Positions 48,085 through 56,946 of a DNA stretch of 64,000 bases are shown here, piece after piece (position 1 is the first letter of the stretch; each line of letters begins with the position of its first letter). The notes under the pieces were generated by a model. It saw only the letters and a list, made by a program, of their open reading frames with translations. It was not told where the DNA came from and did not search any database. Both the position numbers and the translations under genes were made by a program. Location: the NCBI RefSeq assembly GCF_030762805.1, contig NZ_CP129113.1, positions 1,068,001 to 1,132,000 on the forward strand, written 5' to 3'. This stretch comes from Aciduricibacillus chroicocephali. GTDB taxonomy: Bacteria > Bacillota > Bacilli > Bacillales > Amphibacillaceae.

Positions 48085-48966
48085 ATGCAAGAGGGCAGGA
48101 TCATCAAGGCGCTTAGCGGCTTTTATTATGTAGAGAGCGGCGACGAGGTTATACAATGTCGTGGACGCGGCGTTTTTAGAAAAAGAAAAGTAAGTCCACT
48201 CGTTGGTGATTTCGTGAAATTTGAAGCCGAAACGAAAGATGAAGGCTATATTCTTGAGATAATGGACAGAAAGAATGAACTCATTCGTCCGCCCATCGCG
48301 AATATAGACCAGGCGATCATTGTCTGTTCTGCTGTCAGACCCGACTTCAGCACGCTGTTACTTGATCGTTTTCTTGTTCTTGTGGAAAGCAAACAGATCA
48401 TGCCGCTTATTTTTATAACGAAGATGGATTTAACATCACCGGAACAGAAAGAAGCTATTGAAAATTATAAAACAGGCTACGAGAAAATCGGTTATACTGT
48501 TGAGTTGCTTTCTTCTAAAGATCCGGATGGAAAAGAGTATTTGCACCCGCATCTAACTGGAAAAGTATCTGTTGTTGCCGGTCAGTCGGGTGTTGGCAAG
48601 ACGTCCATGCTCAATGCGCTTGACAGCGGCCTTTTACTGAAGACGGATGCAATATCTGAAAGCCTGGGACGCGGGAAACATACGACTCGCCATGTTGAGC
48701 TCATTGATATTGCTGGCGGGCTCATTGCTGATACACCTGGATTCAGCTCACTTGACTTCCAAGAGTTAGATGCTGTTGAACTGTCGGACTGCTTCCCAGA
48801 GATGGATAGACTGTCGGCAGATTGCAAATTCCGTGGCTGTCTTCATCATAAAGAGCCGGGGTGCGCCGTGAAGGAAGCGGTAGAAGAGGGAGACATCTTT
48901 ATCCACCGTTACGAACATTATTTGCGTTTCCTGGAAGAAATCCAAACTAGAAAGCCGAGGTACTAG
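48085..48966 (+). CDS. rsgA: ribosome small subunit-dependent GTPase RsgA (CpgA)
   Basis: Circularly permuted GTPase that checks late 30S assembly. 293 residues: N-terminal OB fold, then the permuted order G4 (TKMD), G1 (GQSGVGKTSMLNAL) and G3 (DTPGFSSL), and a C-terminal zinc knuckle with CKFRGCLHHKEPGCAV. GAGGAAGGTG precedes the ATG, which directly abuts the prkC stop. In B. subtilis PrkC phosphorylates CpgA, which fits the arrangement. Confidence 0.96.
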   Translation: MQEGRIIKALSGFYYVESGDEVIQCRGRGVFRKRKVSPLVGDFVKFEAETKDEGYILEIMDRKNELIRPPIANIDQAIIVCSAVRPDFSTLLLDRFLVLVESKQIMPLIFITKMDLTSPEQKEAIENYKTGYEKIGYTVELLSSKDPDGKEYLHPHLTGKVSVVAGQSGVGKTSMLNALDSGLLLKTDAISESLGRGKHTTRHVELIDIAGGLIADTPGFSSLDFQELDAVELSDCFPEMDRLSADCKFRGCLHHKEPGCAVKEAVEEGDIFIHRYEHYLRFLEEIQTRKPRY

Positions 48967-48969
48967 ATT

Positions 48970-49623
48970 ATGGTTAAAATTGCACCTTCTATTTTGTCCG
49001 CTGATTTCGCCAAGTTGGGCGATGAGATTAGAGACGTAGAGGCAGGCGGAGCTGCCTATATTCATGTCGACGTAATGGATGGGCATTTTGTGCCAAACAT
49101 TACGATTGGCCCACTAATTGTAGATGCTATTCGTCCTGTGACACAATTGCCTCTTGATGTACATTTGATGATTGAAAACCCCGATCAGTATATTCCGGCA
49201 TTTGCCAAAGCTGGAGCAGATATCATTACAGTGCACCAGGAAGCATGTCCGCATTTGCACCGGACGATTCAGTTGATTCGTGATAACGGAGTAAAACCTG
49301 GTGTTGTTCTTAATCCTGCTACACCTGCGGAATTGGTCAAAGGTATTTTACCTGATGTAGACATGGTTCTTGTCATGACGGTAAATCCTGGTTTTGGCGG
49401 GCAGTCCTTCATACATTCAGCTGCAGAGAAAATCAAGCAGCTTGCTGAGTGGCGCAAGGAGATGAATCTCGATTTTGAAATTGAAGTAGATGGCGGAGTG
49501 AATACAGATACAGCAAAGATCTGCACAGATTTCGGTGCAGATGTACTTGTAGCAGGAAGTGCCGTATATAATAAAGAGAATCGCAAAGAGGCGATATCTT
49601 CTATTATTGATGCGACAAAGTAA
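48970..49623 (+). CDS. rpe: ribulose-phosphate 3-epimerase
   Basis: Interconverts ribulose 5-phosphate and xylulose 5-phosphate in the pentose phosphate pathway. 217 residues, TIM barrel. [54 protein letters not shown] and [11 protein letters not shown] carry the metal and catalytic residues. GAGGT precedes the ATG, 3 bp after rsgA. The thiN gene that follows in B. subtilis is absent. Confidence 0.97.
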   Translation: MVKIAPSILSADFAKLGDEIRDVEAGGAAYIHVDVMDGHFVPNITIGPLIVDAIRPVTQLPLDVHLMIENPDQYIPAFAKAGADIITVHQEACPHLHRTIQLIRDNGVKPGVVLNPATPAELVKGILPDVDMVLVMTVNPGFGGQSFIHSAAEKIKQLAEWRKEMNLDFEIEVDGGVNTDTAKICTDFGADVLVAGSAVYNKENRKEAISSIIDATK

Positions 49624-49753
49624 ATGCTTTTCGTCCAACCAAAATTAAAGAAATGAAAAGTGCTTTTTATGGACACCCCCGCATACCTTGAAATATAGAG
49701 CGATGCAGAATCTGCAAATTCGCTAGCTTCGCTTGAACAAGGAGGCGGGACTC

Positions 49754-49837
49754 ATGAAATTTTATACAATAAAGCTCCCACGTTTTATCGGCGGATTCGT
49801 CCGTGTTTGTATGGGAATGTTCAAAAAAGAAAAGTAG
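49754..49837 (+). CDS. spoVM: spore coat anchoring peptide SpoVM, 27 residues
   Basis: Tiny amphipathic peptide that recognises the convex forespore membrane and anchors SpoIVA. 27 residues beginning MKFYTIKLPRFIGGF and continuing VRVCMGMFKKEK; B. subtilis has 26 residues beginning MKFYTIKLPKFLGG, with the important Pro at position 9 kept. AAGGAGGCGG lies upstream of the ATG at normal distance, and a terminator follows at once. The place between rpe and rpmB is the usual one. Such a short frame is easily missed. A mother-cell (sigma-E) promoter is expected upstream; CATACCTT at about 49683 is a possible -10. Confidence 0.95.
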   Translation: MKFYTIKLPRFIGGFVRVCMGMFKKEK

Positions 49838-49840
49838 AAA

Positions 49841-49877
49841 AACGAGCCCCAACCAAAATTGGCAGGGGCTCGTTTTT
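49841..49877 (+). terminator. rho-independent terminator after spoVM
   Basis: AACGAGCCCC pairs with GGGGCTCGTT, with a T run after. It ends the remA-to-spoVM block. Confidence 0.95.
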
Positions 49878-49888
49878 CATTCAAAAAT

Positions 49889-49910
49889 AAAAAACACCCC
49901 CAGAGGGTGC
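49889..49910 (-). terminator. rho-independent terminator after rpmB
   Basis: On the minus strand CACCC pairs with GGGTG around a TCTGG loop, followed by six Ts. It lies 20 bp after the rpmB stop. Confidence 0.8.
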
Positions 49911-49929
49911 TCTTTACATTTGTCTGTTA

Positions 49930-50118
49930 TTAGACGCGTTCAACTTTGCCTGATTTCAAGGCGCGAGCTGAAACGTATACGCGTTTAGGCTTTCCGTCAA
50001 CCATAATGCGGACTTTCTGCAAGTTGGCTTTCCAGCTGCGTTTGTTCGCGTTCATAGCGTGGGAGCGCTGGTTTCCAGTACGTGTTTTACGACCTGTAAC
50101 TGCACATTTTCTAGCCAA
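49930..50118 (-). CDS. rpmB: 50S ribosomal protein L28
   Basis: Large-subunit protein of 62 residues, identical in length to the B. subtilis one. It begins (M)[22 protein letters not shown] and ends [15 protein letters not shown]. The start is TTG at 50118, after AGGAGGGATTACA on the minus strand; the frame is open further upstream but only the TTG start fits the family. Single gene with its own promoter and terminator, opposite in direction to its neighbours, as in B. subtilis. Confidence 0.97.
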   Translation of the reverse strand: MARKCAVTGRKTRTGNQRSHAMNANKRSWKANLQKVRIMVDGKPKRVYVSARALKSGKVERV

Positions 50119-50163
50119 TGTAATCCCTCCTGCTCTATCGTGATCAAATGACAATACTTAATC

Positions 50164-50192
50164 AATTTATCATAATTGACTTCATAATGCAA
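50164..50192 (-). promoter_or_regulatory. rpmB promoter candidate with overlapping dyad
   Basis: Minus strand: TTGCAT, 17-bp spacer, TAAATT. The -10 region lies in a dyad, TCAATT (50162-50167) and AATTGA (50174-50179). Both elements are imperfect. The rest of the 230-bp divergent gap is AT-rich and shows nothing else clear. Confidence 0.35.
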
Positions 50193-50349
50193 TTGATTTT
50201 CGATGATCTATAAAGGAAATATTCTTGACAGATAGGAAAACTGAATAGAAGTGGAGAATAACAATTCTTTTAAACATAGATTGGATGTAGTAAAATAAGG
50301 TATGATTGTATGCGCTTTGCTCATCACTTTACAGGAGGGGGACATCTCC

Positions 50350-50712
50350 ATGTCCATTGAGATGAACACTGAAGACGGTCTCATTACAGTAACGAATGAA
50401 GTGATTGCCGCCATAGCGGGCGGTGCGGCGATTGAGTGCTATGGCATCGTTGGAATGGCTTCCAGAAGTCAAATCAAAGACGGTCTTGCCGAGATATTAA
50501 AGAAGGATAATTTCTCGCGTGGCATCGTCGTCAGACAGAAAGATAATCGTCTTGATATAGATATGTTTATAATTGTCAGTTATGGAACGAAGATTTCAGA
50601 AGTGGCTCATAATGTCCAAGCGCAGGTAAAGTATATGCTGCAACAGGCGCTCGGTCTTGAAATTGATTCGATTAATATCTTTATTCAAGGTGTACGCGTA
50701 GCGAAAAATTAG
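50350..50712 (+). CDS. yloU: Asp23/Gls24-family envelope stress protein YloU
   Basis: 120-residue alkaline-shock (Asp23) domain protein. Core: GLITVTNEVIAAIAGGAAIECYGIVGMASR, IVVRQKDNRLDIDMFIIVSYGTKISEVA, ending IDSINIFIQGVRV. Family members are abundant and tied to envelope stress, but their molecular role is not settled. ATG 50350 has AGGAGGGGG 8 bp upstream; the frame extends a little further upstream. It is paired with yloV as in B. subtilis. Confidence 0.92.
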   Translation: MSIEMNTEDGLITVTNEVIAAIAGGAAIECYGIVGMASRSQIKDGLAEILKKDNFSRGIVVRQKDNRLDIDMFIIVSYGTKISEVAHNVQAQVKYMLQQALGLEIDSINIFIQGVRVAKN

Positions 50713-50746
50713 CAAGGCAAATAGCTTTGGAGAGATCCGGAGCTTC

Positions 50747-50774
50747 TGGCATCCTGCACTAATGCGGGATGCCA
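50747..50774 (+). other. stable RNA hairpin between yloU and yloV
   Basis: TGGCATCCTGC (50747-50757) pairs with GCGGGATGCCA (50764-50774), eleven pairs with one G-U and a six-base loop. As there is no T run after it, it is more likely an mRNA processing or stability element than a terminator. Confidence 0.5.
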
Positions 50775-50795
50775 AAAAGATTGGGAGTGAATAAT

Positions 50796-52454
50796 GTGTC
50801 GCTTGACAAGCTAGTTGGCGAGAAGCTCGCCCAGATGGTTCAAATGGGGGCAGCGAATCTGGCCCAGAATGCAGATTATATTGATAAGTTGAACGTTTTT
50901 CCAGTACCCGACGGCGATACTGGTACGAATATGAACCTTTCAATGACATCCGGAGCAAAAGAGGTGAAACATCAGCCGGCAACGTCAGTAGGAGCTGTTG
51001 CCGGAGCCTTTGCAAAAGGGCTATTGATGGGAGCTAGAGGGAATTCCGGTGTTATTCTTTCCCAGCTATTCCGAGGGTTTGCAAAGGAATTGGAAAATGT
51101 CAAGGAAGCGGATACAGTTCAGTTTGCTGCTGCTCTTGATGCTGGCGTACAGACAGCATATAAGGCAGTCATGAAGCCAGTTGAAGGAACAATTTTGACA
51201 GTGGCACGTGAGACTGCTGAATCAGCAATAGAAGCGGCACTTACTGAAAAGGACATGGTCGTCTTTATGGCAACAGTCGTTGACAGTGCTCGGACAGCTC
51301 TGAAGCGAACGCCTGAACTTCTTCCTGTATTGAAAGAAGTTGGAGTGGTCGATTCAGGTGGACAAGGTCTTCTTACAATATATGAAGGCTTTCTCGCTTC
51401 TCTTAAGGGGGAAGCTCCAAAAGCTGAGAGTGAAACGGTAGCTATTGAGGAGCTTGTAAATGCCGAGCATCATAGAGTTGCTCAAGATTTCATGAATACA
51501 GAAGACATCAAGTATGGTTATTGTACTGAGTTCATGGTTAAGTTTGACGATGAAAAGCTTGCTCAGCATCCCTATGATGAAACGGCATTCCGCAATGCAC
51601 TTGCTGAACAAGGAGACTCATTGCTCGTCGCATCTGATGAGCAGATTGCCAAGGTACATGTACATACTGAATACCCAGGACAAGCGATGACCCTTGGCCA
51701 GCAATATGGCAGCCTCATCAATATTAAGGTTGAGAATATGCGTGAACAGCATATGGCTATCATTGGTAATAAGGAAGTGGAACAGGCTCCGGCCGAAAAG
51801 ACGGCATATGCAGTTATTGCCATTGCAATGGGAAATGGTATTAGCAATCTTTTTGAAAATCTTGGTGCTAATGTTATACAAGGCGGCCAGACGATGAATC
51901 CAAGTACACAGGATATTGCAGAAGCTATCGCTGGAGCGAATGCTGAGCAGGTAATCATATTGCCGAATAATAAGAATATTGTCATGGCGGCTGAACAGGC
52001 GGCTGAACTTGCTGAGCTGCCGGCTAAGGTAGTTCCAGCAAAGACGATACCCCAAGGAATCAGTGCTATGCTCGCCTTTAATCCGGATATGGAAATAGAG
52101 CGTAACGTGGAAATGATGTCTGCTGCTGCCGCACATGTAAAGACCGGACAAGTTACTCATGCCGTAAGAGATACAACGATTGAAGGGCTTCAGATTAAGA
52201 GCGGACAGTTTATGGGAATTGCAGACGGTTCCATTAAAACATCAGCAGACAGTTGCCAAGATGCGGCTGAACAGCTGCTTCATATGCTCATCACTGAAGA
52301 TGATGAGATCCTAACCATTATATTTGGTGAAGGTACTACACTTGAAGGGGCGGAAAAACTTGCCCGCACAGCTGAAGAGCTGAACTCTGATATTGAAGTA
52401 GAAATACACGAAGGAAATCAGCCGATATACTCCTATATTTTTGCTGTCGAATAA
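50796..52454 (+). CDS. yloV: DAK2 (DhaL) / DegV-like protein YloV, FakA-type fatty acid kinase subunit
   Basis: 552 residues. The N-terminal DhaL domain carries NVFPVPDGDTGTNMNLSM (ATP-Mg aspartates) and GLLMGARGNSGVILSQLFRGF; the C-terminal half resembles the DegV-related module. Staphylococcal FakA with this build phosphorylates fatty acids brought by FakB; by homology YloV is likely the kinase here, and no fakB gene lies in the window. Start GTG 50796 follows GGGAGTGA; GTG 50787 is also possible. Placement with yloU is standard. Confidence 0.9.
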   Translation: MSLDKLVGEKLAQMVQMGAANLAQNADYIDKLNVFPVPDGDTGTNMNLSMTSGAKEVKHQPATSVGAVAGAFAKGLLMGARGNSGVILSQLFRGFAKELENVKEADTVQFAAALDAGVQTAYKAVMKPVEGTILTVARETAESAIEAALTEKDMVVFMATVVDSARTALKRTPELLPVLKEVGVVDSGGQGLLTIYEGFLASLKGEAPKAESETVAIEELVNAEHHRVAQDFMNTEDIKYGYCTEFMVKFDDEKLAQHPYDETAFRNALAEQGDSLLVASDEQIAKVHVHTEYPGQAMTLGQQYGSLINIKVENMREQHMAIIGNKEVEQAPAEKTAYAVIAIAMGNGISNLFENLGANVIQGGQTMNPSTQDIAEAIAGANAEQVIILPNNKNIVMAAEQAAELAELPAKVVPAKTIPQGISAMLAFNPDMEIERNVEMMSAAAAHVKTGQVTHAVRDTTIEGLQIKSGQFMGIADGSIKTSADSCQDAAEQLLHMLITEDDEILTIIFGEGTTLEGAEKLARTAEELNSDIEVEIHEGNQPIYSYIFAVE

Positions 52455-52527
52455 TGTTATAATATGATCAGGAATTTCTCCCACTGGATTTAAGTAATGT
52501 AAATGTCCATTGGGAGAAATTTTGTTT
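52455..52527 (+). terminator. extended -10 element and hairpin after yloV
   Basis: TGT-TATAAT (52455-52463) right after the yloV stop is an extended -10 match. Just downstream AATTTCTCCCACTGGA (52473-52488) pairs with TCCATTGGGAGAAATT (52506-52521) with one mismatch, followed by TTGTTT. It reads as the yloV terminator, but a transcript from the -10 element would start right before the hairpin. Confidence 0.65.
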
Positions 52528-52580
52528 CCAATCAATTTGTGATCATAATTAAAAAGCAGTATGGCGTTTTCAGATCTTTC

Positions 52581-52589
52581 TGTTATACT
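52581..52589 (+). promoter_or_regulatory. extended -10 promoter candidate for sdaAB
   Basis: TGT-TATACT at 52581-52589, 51 bp before the sdaAB start, no clear -35. Confidence 0.4.
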
Positions 52590-52640
52590 GTTAAATGGAA
52601 TTATTATAAAAAACAAAAACTAATAGGCGGTGAGATGCCC

Positions 52641-53300
52641 ATGAAATACAATTCAGTATTCGACATTATTGGACCGGTCATGATCGGGCCTTCCAGTTCT
52701 CATACAGCCGGCGCTGCCAGAATCGGAAAAGCTGCACTCGACTTTTTCGGTAAGGAACCGACATGGGCGCGCATACATCTGTATGGATCTTTTGCAAAAA
52801 CTTATAAAGGTCATGGAACAGACTTTGCACTTGCGGGCGGTTTGCTCGGATTTGATACAGACGATAAGCGAATGAGCAAAGCACTCGATATCGCGAAAGA
52901 AAAGGGACTTGAAATCGAATTTATTGAAGACGAAGCTAGCACTGAACACCCGAATACCGCTCGTCTCATAATAGGCAATGATACAGAACAGATAGAAGTT
53001 GTAGGTATTTCTATCGGTGGCGGTATGATGGAAATCACGGAACTGAATGGCTTTGAATTAAGGCTTTCAGGTTCGAACCCAGCAGTTCTTATTGTGCACA
53101 ATGACCGTTTCGGTGCTATCGCTAAAGTAGCGCAGATTTTCGCGGCAAATGAGCTCAACATAGGACATATGGCAGTTAACCGTAAAGAAGTCGGCAAGGA
53201 AGCTTTGATGATTATTGAAACAGACGGTAAAATCAGCGAAACGATTATGGATGAGATCAGAGAGTTGGATAGTGTCATCTCTGTTTCACAGATTAATTAA
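52641..53300 (+). CDS. sdaAB: L-serine dehydratase, beta subunit
   Basis: With SdaAA converts L-serine to pyruvate and ammonia. 219 residues: YNSVFDIIGPVMIGPSSSHTAGAARIG, GHGTDFALAGGLLGFD, and a C-terminal ACT domain beginning PAVLIVHNDRFGAIAKVAQIFA, likely for serine sensing. ATG 52641 with AGGCGGTGA 7 bp upstream fits the family; ATG 52635 and longer forms are in frame. sdaAA follows by 21 bp. Confidence 0.96.
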   Translation: MKYNSVFDIIGPVMIGPSSSHTAGAARIGKAALDFFGKEPTWARIHLYGSFAKTYKGHGTDFALAGGLLGFDTDDKRMSKALDIAKEKGLEIEFIEDEASTEHPNTARLIIGNDTEQIEVVGISIGGGMMEITELNGFELRLSGSNPAVLIVHNDRFGAIAKVAQIFAANELNIGHMAVNRKEVGKEALMIIETDGKISETIMDEIRELDSVISVSQIN

Positions 53301-53321
53301 TAGATAGAAAGGAGCCTGCCC

Positions 53322-54218
53322 ATGTTTCGCAATGTAGCGGAGTTGGTCGCAATGGCCGAAGAACAGAATATTCCTATTTCTGAAGTGATGATTCTTCAGG
53401 AAATGGAAGTTAAAGAAAAAACACGCGAAGAAGTCTACGCCGAAATGGAGCGCAACCTGACAGTTATGGAACAGGCGATTGAAGATGCGCTCAAAGGTGA
53501 GGGTGTAAGGTCTGTAACTGGTCTTACAGGGGGCGATGCTGTCCTTGTTCAGAAATACATGAAAGAAAAAATGCCGCTTTCAGGTAATCTTATTATGGAT
53601 GCCGTATCAAAAGCGATGGGTACAAATGAAGTTAACGCCGCTATGGGTACAATTTGTGCTACTCCTACAGCAGGAAGTGCAGGTTGTGTACCAGGCACAT
53701 TGTTTGCTGTTAAGAGTCAGCTCAACCCGACACGAGATCAGATGATTCGCTATTTGTTCACAGCAGGTGCATTTGGATTTGTTGTAGCGAATAATGCATT
53801 TATTGCTGGTGCAGCTGGCGGGTGTCAAGCTGAAGTCGGTTCTGCAGGAGCTATGGCTTCAGCTGCAATCGTTGAGATGGCTGGAGGTACGCCACAGCAA
53901 TCTGCGGAAGCTTTTGCAATGACAATGAAGAATATGCTTGGACTTGTATGCGATCCGGTTGCTGGTCTTGTCGAGGTGCCATGCGTCAAACGAAACGCGG
54001 GCGGTTCAACATTGGCTATCATGTCTGCAGACCTTGCACTTGCAGGTGTAACAAGCCGAATTCCATGTGATGAAGTAATCGGTGCCATGTACAAAATTGG
54101 TCTATCCATGCCGTCTACATTACGTGAAACAGGTGAGGGTGGACTTGCAGCTACACCTACAGGACGCATGCTGCAAGAGAAGATCTTTGGCATGACTGCT
54201 CAGTTGATGGGCGAGTGA
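53322..54218 (+). CDS. sdaAA: L-serine dehydratase, alpha subunit, iron-sulfur type
   Basis: Catalytic subunit with an oxygen-sensitive [4Fe-4S] cluster. 298 residues. Cluster cysteines appear in GTICATPTAGSAGCVPG and LVCDPVAGLVEVPCVKRN; AGAAGGCQAEVGSAGAMASAA is another family mark. GAAAGGAGCCTG precedes the ATG. It ends 4 bp before recG, so the three genes are probably read together. Confidence 0.96.
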   Translation: MFRNVAELVAMAEEQNIPISEVMILQEMEVKEKTREEVYAEMERNLTVMEQAIEDALKGEGVRSVTGLTGGDAVLVQKYMKEKMPLSGNLIMDAVSKAMGTNEVNAAMGTICATPTAGSAGCVPGTLFAVKSQLNPTRDQMIRYLFTAGAFGFVVANNAFIAGAAGGCQAEVGSAGAMASAAIVEMAGGTPQQSAEAFAMTMKNMLGLVCDPVAGLVEVPCVKRNAGGSTLAIMSADLALAGVTSRIPCDEVIGAMYKIGLSMPSTLRETGEGGLAATPTGRMLQEKIFGMTAQLMGE

Positions 54219-54222
54219 TTGC

Positions 54223-56256
54223 ATGCTGAACGTGCCTGTTACAGAAATTAAAGGTGTTGGCGAGAAAATGGCAGAAGATCTCGCTTTGATGAAAATCAAT
54301 ACTATAGGAGATCTTTTGCAATATTTTCCGTACCGATACGATATTCATGAAATCAAACCACTTAGTGAATTGGTTCATAATGAACAGGCGACGATTGAGG
54401 GAAGGGTGCTATATGCTCCTTCCCTCAGTTTTTATGGCAAAAAAAAGTCGCGTCTTACTCTGACAATAGAGGCAGAACATGTTGCCATTAAAGTCGTCAT
54501 GTTTAATCGCGCATTTCTAAAAAATCAGCTTGAGCCAGGCGACATTGTTACTTTGACAGGCAAATGGGATGCGAATCGGCTGCAGCTTACAGCAACCCAT
54601 TTTCACAAAGGTGAGGCTCGGCAGTCAGATGATATTCGACCTGTCTATTCAGCGAAGGGCGATGTAACAACAGCCAAGTTGAAAAAATTGATTGCTGAAG
54701 CACTTAAGTCATATGGGAAGGATATACAGGAATTGCTGCCTGCCCGTTATTTGCAAAGCTATAAACTTCCTGGACGCCTGGAAGCGATCAGTTCCTTACA
54801 TCTCCCCGAAAACAGGCTTGCATTAAAACATGCGAGGCGCCGTTTTATTTATGAAGAGTTTCTTTTATTTCAATTGAAGATGCAATGGCTGCGTAAAACG
54901 CTTAGAGAATCAACAGAGGGTAATGCAAAGAAAGTAGATAAGGAAGAGCTAAGTTCCTTTATTAATAGCTTTCCATTCCAGCCAACAACAGCCCAGGAAC
55001 GAGCTGTGAAAGAGATTTTGAAGGACATGCAGGCTCCTTATCGCATGAATCGACTTCTTCAAGGGGATGTTGGTTCAGGAAAGACAGCAGTTGCGGCAAT
55101 TTGCCTTCATGCGAATATGACTGCGGGTAAACAAGGAGCATTAATGGTTCCTACTGAAATCCTGGCCGAGCAGCATGTGCAATCATTACGCGGATTATTC
55201 GGAGATATTGCACGAATTGAACTGCTTACCGGTTCAGTTAAAGGGAAGAAACGTAAAGAACTTCTTGCAGACTTGCAGAATGGCGAAATTGATCTAGTCA
55301 TCGGGACACACGCATTGATTCAGGATGACGTGTTTTTTGCCGATCTCGGACTTGTTATTGTGGACGAACAACATCGCTTCGGGGTCGAACAGCGTCGTAC
55401 ATTAAGAGAAAAGGGACTTCATCCGGATGTACTCTTCATGACAGCAACCCCGATCCCGAGGACGCTTGCCATAACAGCGTTTGGTGACATGGATGTCTCT
55501 GTACTCGATGTGATGCCAGCCGGACGTAAGGAAATTAAAACATTTTGGATGAAGGATAACGAACTTCCCAAAATATTGGCGTCTGTTCAAAAGCATGTTT
55601 CCATGGGAGAACAGGCATATGTCATTTGTCCATTAATTGAGGAGTCGGACAAGCTTGATATTCAAAACGCTGTTGATCTGCATCAGCAGCTTGTCACTTA
55701 CTTCCCTTCAAATATTAAGGTCGGATTGATGCATGGCCGTCTAACAGCACAAGAGAAAGACGAAGTGATGCAAGAGTTCCAGGAGAATCGGATCCAGATT
55801 CTTGTCTCAACAACAGTTGTTGAGGTCGGTGTGAACGTTCCAAATGCAACCGTTATGGTGATTTATGACGCAGAGCGATTTGGTCTGTCACAGCTTCATC
55901 AATTGCGCGGACGTGTAGGTAGAGGAGACAAGCAAAGCTACTGTATCCTCATTGCTGATCCCAAAGGAGAAGTAGGTAAAGAAAGAATGCGTATTATGAC
56001 TGAGACGAATGACGGTTTTGTTCTTTCTGAAGAGGATCTCAAGTTGCGTGGGCCGGGGGACTTCTTTGGTAGAAAGCAGAGCGGATTACCAGAGTTCAAA
56101 ATTGCCGACATGATACACGACTATCGGGCTTTGGAAACAGCAAGGCAAGATGCTTACGAAATTATCGAACAGAATTTGCTGGAAAAAGATCCAGAATTCA
56201 ATTTGATTGCTGAAGAGTTGGAGAAAGAAAAAGCTTTTTCAGAAAAACTTGATTGA
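54223..56256 (+). CDS. recG: ATP-dependent DNA helicase RecG
   Basis: Regresses stalled replication forks and moves Holliday junctions. 677 residues: N-terminal wedge (OB) domain, then the superfamily 2 motor with GDVGSGKTAVAA (Walker A), VDEQHRFGVEQR, FMTATPIPRTLA, STTVVEVGVNVPNATVMVIYDAERFGLSQLHQLRGRVGRG in pieces, and the TRG motif region. GGGCGAGTGA precedes the ATG. The stop codon lies within a TTGACG next to the fapR control region. Confidence 0.96.
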   Translation: MLNVPVTEIKGVGEKMAEDLALMKINTIGDLLQYFPYRYDIHEIKPLSELVHNEQATIEGRVLYAPSLSFYGKKKSRLTLTIEAEHVAIKVVMFNRAFLKNQLEPGDIVTLTGKWDANRLQLTATHFHKGEARQSDDIRPVYSAKGDVTTAKLKKLIAEALKSYGKDIQELLPARYLQSYKLPGRLEAISSLHLPENRLALKHARRRFIYEEFLLFQLKMQWLRKTLRESTEGNAKKVDKEELSSFINSFPFQPTTAQERAVKEILKDMQAPYRMNRLLQGDVGSGKTAVAAICLHANMTAGKQGALMVPTEILAEQHVQSLRGLFGDIARIELLTGSVKGKKRKELLADLQNGEIDLVIGTHALIQDDVFFADLGLVIVDEQHRFGVEQRRTLREKGLHPDVLFMTATPIPRTLAITAFGDMDVSVLDVMPAGRKEIKTFWMKDNELPKILASVQKHVSMGEQAYVICPLIEESDKLDIQNAVDLHQQLVTYFPSNIKVGLMHGRLTAQEKDEVMQEFQENRIQILVSTTVVEVGVNVPNATVMVIYDAERFGLSQLHQLRGRVGRGDKQSYCILIADPKGEVGKERMRIMTETNDGFVLSEEDLKLRGPGDFFGRKQSGLPEFKIADMIHDYRALETARQDAYEIIEQNLLEKDPEFNLIAEELEKEKAFSEKLD

Positions 56257-56268
56257 CGGCTTCAATTG

Positions 56269-56318
56269 TTGCATCTGCCAAAAAGTTCATATATATTACT
56301 ATTAGTACCAAGTCTTAA
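56269..56318 (+). promoter_or_regulatory. fapR promoter with FapR operator
   Basis: TTGCAT (56269-56274), 17-bp spacer, TATATT (56292-56297), then TTAGTACCAAGTCTTAA (56302-56318), a close match to the palindromic FapR site built on TTAGTACC. The operator covers the expected start site, so FapR would block initiation until malonyl-CoA releases it. Confidence 0.8.
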
Positions 56319-56355
56319 ATCTATTGAACTTGCATATTTGGACGGTGCGTTTTTT

Positions 56356-56946
56356 ATGAAAAAGAGCAAAGCAGAACGTCAAAAAGAACTAGTTAAAATG
56401 ATAGAGAAGACACCATTTGTTACTGATGACCAGCTTGCAAGTATGTTTGGAGTCAGTATACAAACGATTCGCCTTGATAGACTTGAACTGGGTATTCCTG
56501 AACTGCGAGAAAGGATTAAATCCGTTGCCAAATCGAAATGGAAAGAGACTGTAAAAGCTCTGCCCATAGAGGATGTCATTGGAGAAATCATTGATCTTGA
56601 ACTGGGCAGGCGTGCTATTTCTATACTGGCAATCGGCAAAGAGCATGTTTTTTCTAAGAATAGAATTGCAAGGGGACATCATTTGTTTGCACAGGCCAAT
56701 TCGCTTGCTGTCGCCGTAATCAATGATGCCTTCGCACTTACATCTAAATCAACTGTAAAATTTACACGTCCTGTTCTTGAAGGAGAGCGGGTTGTCGCAA
56801 AAGCCCATGTAGAAGAATTGGGTGAACGTAATTTGACGATGGTCGAAGTTGAAAGCTTTGTTGATTCTGAGCTCGTTTTTAAAGGGCAATTTCATATGTA
56901 TCATTCAAGCGAACGAAGGGAAGATTCTGATGAAGTTGGCAATTGA
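56356..56946 (+). CDS. fapR: lipid synthesis repressor FapR
   Basis: Malonyl-CoA-responsive repressor of fatty acid and phospholipid genes. 196 residues: N-terminal helix-turn-helix ([33 protein letters not shown]), linker helix, and a hot-dog effector domain with [17 protein letters not shown], the malonyl-CoA pocket region. ATG 56356 gives [12 protein letters not shown], matching the family; the frame continues upstream through the operator and is not conserved. The ribosome site is weak (GGACGGTG). It overlaps plsX by 17 bp. Confidence 0.96.
   Translation: MKKSKAERQKELVKMIEKTPFVTDDQLASMFGVSIQTIRLDRLELGIPELRERIKSVAKSKWKETVKALPIEDVIGEIIDLELGRRAISILAIGKEHVFSKNRIARGHHLFAQANSLAVAVINDAFALTSKSTVKFTRPVLEGERVVAKAHVEELGERNLTMVEVESFVDSELVFKGQFHMYHSSERREDSDEVGN

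Noticed and set aside
49803-49988. Open frame overlapping spoVM, its terminator and the end of rpmB
   Set aside because: Out of frame with spoVM and antisense to rpmB; no start signal.
56253-56258. TTGACG at the recG stop as the fapR -35
   Set aside because: No -10 at 16-18 bp; TTGCAT-N17-TATATT next to the FapR operator is a better promoter.
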